A DNA stretch of 64,000 bases, taken from the NCBI GenBank assembly GCA_963932465.1, contig OZ010788.1:674954484-675018483 (forward strand), written 5' to 3'. The translations under genes and the position numbers were made by a program. Positions within the stretch are counted from its first letter, which is position 1. The number at the start of each line of letters is the position of its first letter. A model generated the notes under the pieces. The model was not told the DNA's origin, did no database searches, and saw nothing but the letters and a program-made list of their open reading frames with translations. This stretch comes from Maratus speciosus. Lineage: Eukaryota; Arthropoda; Arachnida; Araneae; Salticidae. This document shows, in pieces, positions 56,126 through 64,000 of this stretch.

Positions 56126-56375
56126 TTAAATTCAGAAAATTTAATAAAATACACACTAAAATCGCATTAAAAACATTTAAAAAGCCTGTATACGTTTCGG
56201 ACAAACATAGTACACTAAAAAGCGTTCAAGTCATAAAAGATGAATTAGTCTTTCGTGACTTGAACGTTTTTTACCGAACTGATGAGGGACTCCTGTTTGT
56301 CCGAAACGACTGCAGGCTTTTAAAATGTTTTTAATGTGATTTTATTGTGTAGTTTATTAAATTGTCTGAAATTAA
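56126..56375. mobile_element. Palindromic MITE, 250 bp
   Basis: TTAAATTCAGAAAATTTAAT ... GCCTGTATACGTTTCGGACA is inverted as TGTCCGAAACGACTGCAGGC ... ATTAAATTGTCTGAAATTAA. An inner hairpin CGTTCAAGTC / GACTTGAACG lies near 56223 and 56257. Confidence 0.85.
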
Positions 56376-56681
56376 CGTGTTAGTTTTCATATAATTAATT
56401 TGATCAGACGTTGTATGTTCACCTATCTGAAATTTGAAATTTTTACTGCAGCAGAATTTGCGAAATTTACCATCTTGAAAATGCTTAAGAAATTAAATTT
56501 AAGAAAGTTATTGAAAATATAGTACACCGGCATCTAACATCTACTTTTTAATGGTGAAAACCCTATTTCGATGTTTATAATGCGTCATGAGTCAACACCA
56601 ATTTAACCCTTAACTTCTCTGACGAAAATTGTCGCCTAGCTACTGTAAGCGGTTTCTGCGACCGCTCGATCCAAGATTAGG

Positions 56682-56833
56682 CTAATGTCAGACGAACGTC
56701 TTTTTGCACGCTTTTTTCACTACATATCATCCCTACACAATGCTAGCGGCATTGGGTGCCAGCGGCACATACAATGCCAGCGGCATGATATGTAGGGAAA
56801 AAAGCGTGCAAAAATACGTTCATCTGACATTAG
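56682..56833. mobile_element. Palindromic MITE, 152 bp, with GCCAGCGGCA core repeats
   Basis: CTAATGTCAGACGAACG then TTTTTGCACGCTTTTTTC, inverted on the right. The loop has three CAATGC.AGCGGCA-type words. Confidence 0.85.
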
Positions 56834-57471
56834 TCTTAGTCATTAGGATACTGTTTCTGGTGCTAAACTTTAACGTACCGGGCTAATATAATTAATATTC
56901 ACCTATTCAAAACTCTCTAGCGATCTTACTTGGGCTCCAAACTGAACAAAATCTAGAGTTAAACTGGAAATGACAAGCTAGCCCTTTCACTGCACGATTT
57001 ATTCTATTTTTATGGAAAAAATTATTTGAAATCTATATATCGGTCTAATAATGGGAAAAATAGTAAAAAGTAATTATATTTCAAATTTTCAGCTAAAATT
57101 TGATATTTTTATAGTGTATGGTCCATATGTACACAATTCGGGTTTTAAAATAGTATATTGCTATGTTTTGCAACTCAATGAGCTTAAAATAATTAATTTT
57201 ATCTGCTTAACACTCTGCAACTTTTTTTTTTTTATATTAATAGTTTTAGGTATTCAGTAAAAATAATTAAAGTAAATCATACCCTAATAGCTTGATCGAA
57301 TAATTCTAATTTTTTGTAAAATGAAGCCATCCGACATGGACAAAATGAGTGTTATTCCAACCTCTGGACTGTTCTTGATCAGGGACAGAGATCCTATTGG
57401 AGTGAAGGGTTAAACTGTGAAGAGTGAAAAAAAAAAAAAGCGGACGTCTGTAAGACCGCTAACAGCAGTTA
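56834..57471. other. Gap, no feature
   Basis: AT-rich sequence. Reading frames here lack any motif. Confidence 0.4.
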
Positions 57472-57897
57472 TAAGGCTGTTCTTAACTGCTCTGCTCAAC
57501 AAGCGCAAAACGTTTTGACACATTTACAAATTCATTTTTTAACGGAAAGATATAAAATTGAAAAGGCTGGCCGTGGAAGCGATTTGGAATGGAACTGTGT
57601 TTTCCATTTTTGGATCCATCCATTACCTATTGAGTTAGAAGCGAATTCTATCACGTGACAAACCCATTTTTCGCCCGCTCTTGAGTGCTCTTTCTCCCTT
57701 TGCGCGGAAATTCGGTTCAAAACGCCCACTTTGACACTCTTTTCTGAAAGATCTATTGCGTTTGCAAAAAATGGAAAAAACAGCTCAATGACATCGTTTC
57801 TGAACAACAACACCAGCTAGTTTCGTGCATTTTCGAACAAAAATAAATTAAAACTTATGTCAGGAAGTTGCCCTTTTGGATTTGAGAACACCCTTAA
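57472..57897. mobile_element. TTAA MITE (family A), copy 5
   Basis: AAGGCTGTTCTTAACTGCTC ... GAGAACACCCTTAA. It contains the uninterrupted TTC-TTAA-CTGCTCTGC site that is split in the 44292-45138 copy. Its right TTAA is shared with the adjoining family B element. Confidence 0.87.
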
Positions 57898-58327
57898 GAG
57901 CATACTCCAGTCAAACGAAAAGACACGTTCGCTAATTCTAATCCTATGGAAGAAATTTATAAAGATATCCCGGTCGCATTTCAATATTTTCAAATGATAT
58001 TTTATTTTTTAATTTTTTTTGTATTAGATAATTGAGATCGATCTGTATGCAGGCCGTTTACTTTTTCGATTTTGATTGCAGATTTTTTTTCATAAGGATG
58101 CTTTTACTTTCGAAACCGGTTTCGAAAATGAGTGTCCTCATTAAAAATACCTGTAAAGAAAATCGAAAAAGTAAACAACAGTCTTTGTACAGATTGATCT
58201 CAACTATTCAATGAAAAAAAAAAAAATCATTTAAAAATATTTAAATTCAAATTCATCTTTATAAATATCTTCCATAGGATTAGCATTAGCGAACGGGTCT
58301 TTTCGTTTAACTGAAGTAGGCTCTTAA
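57894..58327. mobile_element. TTAA fold-back MITE (family B), copy 4
   Basis: TTAAGAGCATACTCCAGTCA to CTGAAGTAGGCTCTTAA. The centre CTTTCGAAACCGGTTTCGAAA is a perfect palindrome. Abuts family A copy 5 at a common TTAA (57894-57897). Confidence 0.9.
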
Positions 58328-58437
58328 GGGTCAAATACATTTTAAAGACAGGCTCGGAACCAGACGAAAGATGGGATCCTGATTTTGGGTATGCAAGTTT
58401 TATAAAAGTAATGTTTGTTTGTTGGGAGATAATCTCT

Positions 58438-58640
58438 GGAACTGGATTTCAAAAATGATGGTGATGGCGAAATGCTGGTGACCATCTCTGCTGCAACATA
58501 CGCCTTTTTTTTATGCGTCAGGTACTATAACTTGTACATTTTTGAAATCCAGTTTATAAACTACATTTTAAAAAAAGCCAGGAGCAGAGATGGCGACCAT
58601 CATTTCACCACAATCATTTTTGAAATCCAACTCCAAACAA
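58438..58640. repeat. Inverted repeat of about 65-bp arms
   Basis: GGATTTCAAAAATGATGGTG ... GGTGACCATCTCTGCTGC is inverted as GAGCAGAGATGGCGACCATC ... CAATCATTTTTGAAATCC. Confidence 0.75.
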
Positions 58641-58679
58641 TCATACGTTACTGTGCAACAATCCCTAAAGGGGATGCCG

Positions 58680-59380
58680 GAGCAAAAAACGTTCTAAAAA
58701 TGCGATTTTTATGATATTGTTGAAGCTATGAAATTTGGTGTAATATGGTTACTTTAAGATGCAAATACTGAGCAATTTCTAAAAAGTTCGAAATGTAAGA
58801 GTGAACACTGTAAAAAAAAAAAAAAAAGACTAAAAAACGGAAATACTACTGGCAATCTAGACGCCAGTACTATTTCCGTTTTTTTTTTTACCGGAATTTT
58901 TACCCATAAATTACAGAATTTTCCGTTTTTAATCAGAAAAACGGAAAATTTTCTGTAATTTATGGGTAAAAATTCCCGTAAAAAAACGTAAATAGTACTG
59001 GCACCTAGATTGTCAGTAATATTTCCGTTTTTTAGTCCGTTTTTTTTAGTGAAGTGCGTGGAAAATGTTCCAAAAGTTTAAAATGTATTATTAAAATGTA
59101 TGTAAAATTAAAATATATTTGGAACTGGTAGGGCTAGACAAGTAAAATTTGACGTTCCTGTTAGACTTTTAAGACGTAAATACTTTCACTGAACAGTGTC
59201 TAAAAAATTCGAAAACTTAAAGAGTGCAGGAACAAAAAATCTCTAAAATTGCGATTTCTGCGACAATGTTGGAGCTAAAAGCGCGAAATTTGGCATGGTA
59301 TTTACTTTAAAGATGCAAATATTCCCAAAGAACAGTTTCTAAATCAAAATTTAAAAGGGGAAAATGATCGGAAAATGGAA
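58680..59380 (+). repeat. Diverged tandem unit interrupted by a MITE
   Basis: GCAAAAAACGTTCTAAAAATG ... GTTGAAGCTATGAAATTTGG ... ACTTTAAGATGCAAATACTG near 58680-58790 recurs at about 59235-59345, with an intermediate fragment near 59160-59215. Confidence 0.65.
58806..59051. mobile_element. Palindromic MITE with CACT(G/A)TAAAAAA ends, 246 bp
   Basis: Outer ACTAAAAAACGGAAATA and inverse. The inner ACCGGAATTTTTACCCATAA is inverted as TTATGGGTAAAAATTCCC. GGCAATCTAGACGCCAGTAC echoes GTACTGGCACCTAGATTG. Confidence 0.85.
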
Positions 59381-59487
59381 AGAGTCACAATTTTAAGAAA
59401 AAAGACTACAGTAGGATAATAGTTGAAGAAATGATGGGCTGTTTCACAGGAGTACTTGTGAAAACTTTTATTTTGCTTATCTACGTA

Positions 59488-60722
59488 AGAGTCAACCGGG
59501 GAAATTCCTGGTCACAGAGTTTCTGGGGTATAATTCTTGGTCATTTGTTGAAATTTAATATTGAAAAAAATATATAGTATATTCAAAACTGCTACTCAAA
59601 TTTCTTCGAAACAACATTGACCTTGATTTTCACAAATTTTACAAATATTTGTGTCATTCTTAAAGTTTTAATTATTTTATTTTATTTCAGCTATGACATA
59701 TCACAGTTTTTAAAGGTGATTATAAAAATTTCCTACTATATGAGCAAGTCTAACCAAGCCCATATTTGTGGGATAATTCCTGGTCAGTGCTTACTAATGT
59801 CATTTTACCATATTTATACTCGGTATTTTATCTATTATAACTGTGCACCCTTAAAAACTATTGGCTTACAACTTTTTCTTTTTTTAACCATAAGTGTAAA
59901 GTAGCATCCTTAACTGTAATTGTAATGGAGGAAAACAGTATAAATGCTTTGAGGATAAGACACACTATATGACAGTACAATTAAGTATAGAAATATTATC
60001 TTATTACAAAAGGCCAAAATGGTGCTTAAAAATATACATAATACAAATAGAGGAACATAATTATTATGCTGTGTATGTTAAAGATTCGTATTGAAATGTA
60101 TGTAAAATTTCTTGAAAAAGGAGCTAGAAACTTCATTTGGCCTAAGTGAGATAAAATCGAAAACATAAACATTGAGTTATATATTTATGGACCAATAAAT
60201 TTGCAAGGTATTACTAATTAATCCATTCACAGTGGATAAAGAAGTAATAAATACTGCTTATAAATGTTGTAAAAATGCATAAAAATTCTTTGGCTAATTA
60301 ATGTTTTGTAAAATGTACAAGTCTTTTGCACATCGAATAAATTTGTATTTATACCCAAAACAAAGTCTGTGCTTTATTATTCCACAATTATGAGAAGAAC
60401 AAAAGTTTTACAAGATTGATTCTTACTTATTTTAATATCCAGTCTTAAAAAAATTAACTTTACTTCTTTATTTACATCAAAAAGGATGCTGACCGATAAT
60501 TACCACAGAAGTGACTAAGAATTACCCCGTTTCCGGGGTAATTCTTGGTCACTTTATAATGACTTCAGTTATAAGTGCATATATATTTGAGTAAGCACTT
60601 TATTATATAGCCATCAGCAGGTGCTTACATATAAAAAAAAAAATTGGAAACAATACCTTTAATAGTTTTTATAATTGGATGTTGTTGATTTTTGACCGGG
60701 AATTAATTACCCCGGGTGACCC
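59488..60722. mobile_element. TA-flanked element with GGGGTAATTCTTGGTCA subterminal repeats, 1.24 kb
   Basis: Ends AGAGTCAACCGGGG and CCCCGGGTGACCC (inverted), flanked by TA (59486-59487 and 60723-60724). GG.AATTC(C/T)TGGTCA occurs near 59500, 59525, 59768 and 60537, and inverted near 60515. Organised like the pogo-type elements at 9987 and 17834. Non-coding. Confidence 0.75.
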
Positions 60723-60724
60723 TA

Positions 60725-61095
60725 TGTTGTAAGATGTCTAAAAGTAAATGCCCCCAATGGGTTATAATTAATGATTTTAATTTGTCTTGTTACGAGGAAA
60801 ACACCAATAAAGAATTTCTTTTGAAAACTATAGAATAAGTTGTTGCTATAATAAAATTTTAATCCTTAGTTTTTTATTCATATAATTCGATTTTTTCCCA
60901 TATTGGTGGAAGGGATACAGGAAGTAGAGAGGGGAAGGGGGACCGCACTCCCTTCCTAAATGTTTGAAAATACATGTGGACAATTGATCGCTTTGGGACA
61001 ATTTTAACAATTTGGCACCTTTTATTGAATCTTGATTAATCCCAGGGGCCCCTAAACATGGGGCCCGGGGTAGCTGCCCCACCTGCCCCTGCATT
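60725..61095. other. Gap ending in a hAT-type terminus
   Basis: GGGGCCCGGGGTAGCTGCCC then CACCTGCCCCTG (to 61093) is the reverse complement of a hAT-like end beginning CAGGGGCAGG. The opposite end was not found. Confidence 0.45.
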
Positions 61096-62082
61096 AGTCA
61101 GTCCCTGCGATTCATTTAGGGCTAGATTGGAAATGTATGATAAAATTAAATACCGCCCTCCTCCACGCTACAATCTAAATAAACTTCTTGCAATTTAAAT
61201 GCAATATAAGCTAACGCAGCTAGTCGCATTACGTAATTTCACAAGTATTTGGTAAAGGAGGATTCGTTATTGTTTATAAACGATTTCTTTTGTTTTAAAG
61301 TTGACTTTCATTTGTTTTTCAAAACAGGTGATGAAGTTTTTTCAAATACAACGTTTTGTAATACCTAATCAAATAATAAATACCACTTAAAGAAGGAAAT
61401 GATAGTTTATTTTATTTTACTGTGAATTACAGAAAAAGTCATATTTAGTTAGAAGAAAAAATAGGAAAAACAAATTAGATGCTTTTGCTCGTAGTTATAA
61501 TCGATTTTCTTTAAACTAAAAATGCATTTCTCCTAAATGATAATTTAATGAATGAAACAGAAAAGAAGATAGGTGAAAAAGATATTTAAAAAAATAAAAC
61601 GGCATTTCATTTGAAAATAAAAACCAACAACTAAAGAAGGATTTTACGCGAAATCATTGGAAAAACAATTTTCTAACGAAATCTCATCAAACAGTGATGT
61701 TCCAGATGGCTGGTTTTGAACTTTTAAGTAGATTACTACATAAAGTATATTTTTATTACATTTGCGCAAGTTCTTTTTAGAAGATCGGATATCTGAACTT
61801 GTTCCAGTGATAATATGCACACTTTTATTTAATGTGGTATGTAAAGATAGGTGGAATTTCGTAATTAATTTCTCACCTAATTCCTGACCTGATATACTAG
61901 TTCTAGAAAATGTGTTTCTATTGTCAATTTGATATTTCATGTGTGATTAATTTAGTACCACGTGAATTAACAATAAGTATCTTTGCTACCATAATGTAAC
62001 ATTTGGAATTATATGTAACAATTATATAATATTACAATTCATCATCTTAGAGAATAGGAATTCTGTTTTTTCAGAATTTAGT
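61096..62082. other. Intergenic; one unassigned minus-strand ORF
   Basis: A 98-codon minus-strand frame at 61644-61940 is less biased than most chance frames here (includes SISGQELGEKLITKFHLSLH). It has no domain I recognise and no clear splice sites. I do not call it a gene. The rest is AT-rich. Confidence 0.3.
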
Positions 62083-62931
62083 GTCGCCCCCGGCATTTCC
62101 ATTACTTCATTTTCTTCTGATGGGCTGGTGGCTTCTATTATTATTGTCGGGGTTTCCTCTTAGTCCGCACAACTTTGAAGAAATTCCGTGCTATTTATAT
62201 GCTGCCACCACCAATATAATTACGTGATATCGGTCACGCACTGAGAGGATTGTTTAAATGAAAACCAACGCTTTCAATTAACTAAATTAAGTTTATTTAC
62301 ACACTATTTACATAATACAAAACACTATTTACACTTAAAACTCGGATGTAGGTGATCCGGTTCAACCTTAAATTAAATACAGTAAAGCTGGCTGTGTACT
62401 GTTAAAACTACGTTATCTCACTCTCACTCTATACACGTTAAATAAGCTTTACCGGAGATCGATCTCAATCTCCCAACACATGGGCTCTAAGCCTAAGCTC
62501 TCCGAGCCTCACTCAACCTTACGCTCTCTCTCTCAGAGCTATCCAAGAAACTCCCCTTGCGCTTGGCACTCCAGCCTTCAACTCAACGTCTCAGCAGCAG
62601 AGCCTGCACCCTAGCAACCTTCTGCCTTTACTCAACGTAATACCCTCGGGGTTTTCTACTTGGCTCGCATTCCAAGCTCGTTTCTTCGTTCGTGGAATGC
62701 CTTTGTCTCCCCATCTTCCACAGACATATCAAAATGTCGGGCACACCCCTCTCCAACCATCTTTTTTCCCCTTCATTCCATCTATACATTTTCACCGGCT
62801 TAGATCCAGTTTTAGACAATGAAAGAATGTTATTTTGAAATTCCAGTACACAGGCCATACAATATAATATATTAAGACAAAAATAATATTGAACCAGGGT
62901 TCTAATAGCAGATGTTTCTCAGAACCTGACA
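62083..62931 (-). mobile_element. 3' LTR of a Gypsy-type retrotransposon, 849 bp
   Basis: Starts TGTCGCCCCC and ends CTGACA, the TG...CA signature with matching TGTC/GACA tips. The internal region begins directly with a purine tract on the minus strand. Pol sequence of the same strand follows. The partner LTR lies outside the window, so the limits rest on the tips and the purine tract. Confidence 0.7.
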
Positions 62932-62946
62932 CCCCCCCCCCCACCT
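62932..62946 (-). promoter_or_regulatory. Polypurine tract of the Gypsy element
   Basis: On the minus strand GGTGGGGGGGGGGGG lies immediately before the LTR start TGTCAGG. This is the expected position of the plus-strand primer for reverse transcription. Confidence 0.65.
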
Positions 62947-63235
62947 TAGCGGAAAATATGCCATTTAGGGGCTAATTTTCCCCAAACATATAATAATATC
63001 ACTGAAGAGTTCAATAGTCTCTTTGCAGGTTTCTTCATTATTATTATTACATATATATTTCAAGGTGTCTGAATATTATCTACTGACATTTCTAATGAAC
63101 CGTGTACTAATATTATTATTACAGAAAAACTACACATGCTAATACACTATTTATTATAAACACAAAATTCAAATACAATTACACATACATAAAAAACAAT
63201 TTGAAACGTGATGACATCCCTTTCAGGTTTGTCCA
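62947..63235 (-). other. Gypsy internal region between pol and LTR
   Basis: AT-rich with no integrase sequence on the minus strand, where about 1 kb of integrase would be expected. Probably an internal deletion. Confidence 0.5.
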
Positions 63236-63999
63236 CTATTTAGTCATTGATGTCGATGGGCTAGCAACTGGCTGTTCTTCCCAGCTCTTCCTATGTAGCC
63301 TAGAAATTGCATCAGCATTTAAATGTTGAGCTCCTGGACGATGAGAAATACTCAGGTTCCAGCGTTGCAAGGCAAGAGCCCATCTAGTGAGTTTGGGGTA
63401 CCTAGAGGTTGTTTCAGTGAGAAATTTTAATGGATTATGATCCGTTACTATCTCAATTTGAGATCCATATGTCCATTTTTCAAACTTCCGCAACCCGAAC
63501 ACTCTAAGCCTCTTTCCCTGATAATTTCTGACTGGCAAAAGCAATCGGTTTAAACTGACCCTTTTCATCTTTTTGAGTAAGACAACATCCTACTGCCAGG
63601 TCTGAAGCATCGGCGTGAAGCTGATATTCCCGGACTACGGTAGGTGTAGCCAAACGCGTCACGTTACATAACTTATCTTTAAGGGTATTAAATGCTTCTG
63701 CTTCCCTTTCATCCCATGGTACAGTATTTTTAACCTTCCCTTTAGTTAATTCAGTTAAAGGTATAGCAATTTCTGCATAATTTGGAATATAAGATCGGTA
63801 ACATCCCATTAATCCCAAAACAGATCTAACTTCCTTTTTAGTTTTCGGTCTCTTTAAGTCCCTTATTGCTCCTATTTTTTCCTCATAAGGTGCACGCGTT
63901 CCACCCCCAATTACATGACCTAAAAACTTAGTCAATTTCTCTCCAAATTTACATTTGTCCAGCCTAATCGTAAAATTTCTAATTTTAAGTTCTTCTATG
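63236..63999 (-). pseudogene. Gypsy-type pol fragment: reverse transcriptase end and RNase H
   Basis: From the window edge, one minus-strand frame runs 63999 to 63504: KCKFGEKLTKFLGHVIGGG (end of the reverse transcriptase palm), the connection with VRSVLGLMGCYRSYIPNYAE, then RNase H with the HADASD motif and ending FASQKLSGKEA. The next frame (63568 to 63236) resumes GLRKFEKWTYGS with TDHNPLKFL and ends RPGAQHLNADAISRL, the close of RNase H, then a stop. About ten residues expected between the two parts are missing, so the break is a frameshifting deletion. Integrase, normally next, is absent. Upstream protease and gag lie beyond the window. Similar pol genes are common in arthropod genomes. 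Non-functional. Confidence 0.88.
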
Positions 64000-64000
64000 A

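Noticed and set aside
61644..61940. 98-codon minus-strand ORF
   Set aside because: Composition is plausible for protein but there is no domain, no splice context and no promoter evidence; left as unassigned sequence.
62628..62858. 76-codon minus-strand ORF inside the LTR
   Set aside because: Lies in the LTR, which is normally non-coding; no similarity recognised.

Overview
This is a eukaryotic (animal) genomic window: AT-rich, full of long mononucleotide runs, with spliceosomal introns and many transposon families. The only host gene I recognise is BRK1 (HSPC300/Brick1), the smallest subunit of the WAVE regulatory complex. Its three coding exons lie on the + strand at 5899-6019, 17720-17802 and 32584-32610. 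They splice in frame into a 76-residue protein, separated by introns of about 11.7 kb and 14.8 kb. The N-terminal residues resemble arthropod BRK1, and the Gypsy and LINE fragments resemble those common in arthropods. An arthropod, possibly a chelicerate, is the best guess; the species cannot be fixed from the sequence alone.

Layout. 1-2.6 kb is one hAT-like element with a perfect 8-bp target duplication, packed with palindromic satellite. 3.4-7.9 kb holds BRK1 exon 1 between the arms of an inverted repeat and two copies of a MITE. Intron 1 carries a minisatellite, a tRNA-like composite repeat, two TA-flanked DNA elements, a SINE, a head-to-head pair of mariner-type transposase tails and a 1-kb fold-back element. 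Intron 2 begins 31 bp before a 3.7-kb pogo/Tigger element, itself split by a nested hAT-like element. It then holds a second pogo/Tigger relic, TTAA-flanked MITEs, more hAT elements and a second SINE copy.

Downstream of BRK1 (32.6-62 kb) I see no convincing host gene. 33.9-35.1 kb is a three-layer nest of a MITE, a LINE RNase H fragment and another MITE. 42.9-45.1 kb has a TTAA element nested in another TTAA element. 46-59 kb is a dense cluster of GC-richer MITEs inserted into a diverged, repeated host unit. Several of these insertions have visible empty sites elsewhere in the window. 62.08 kb to the end is the 3' part of a Gypsy-type LTR retrotransposon on the minus strand, with an LTR, a G-rich purine tract and a broken pol that lacks integrase.

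Apart from BRK1, essentially every open reading frame is either a transposon relic or chance. The most unusual material is structural: tandem satellites carried inside hAT-type elements, empty/filled site pairs that reveal target duplications, and a MITE with a conserved exon-like ORF.
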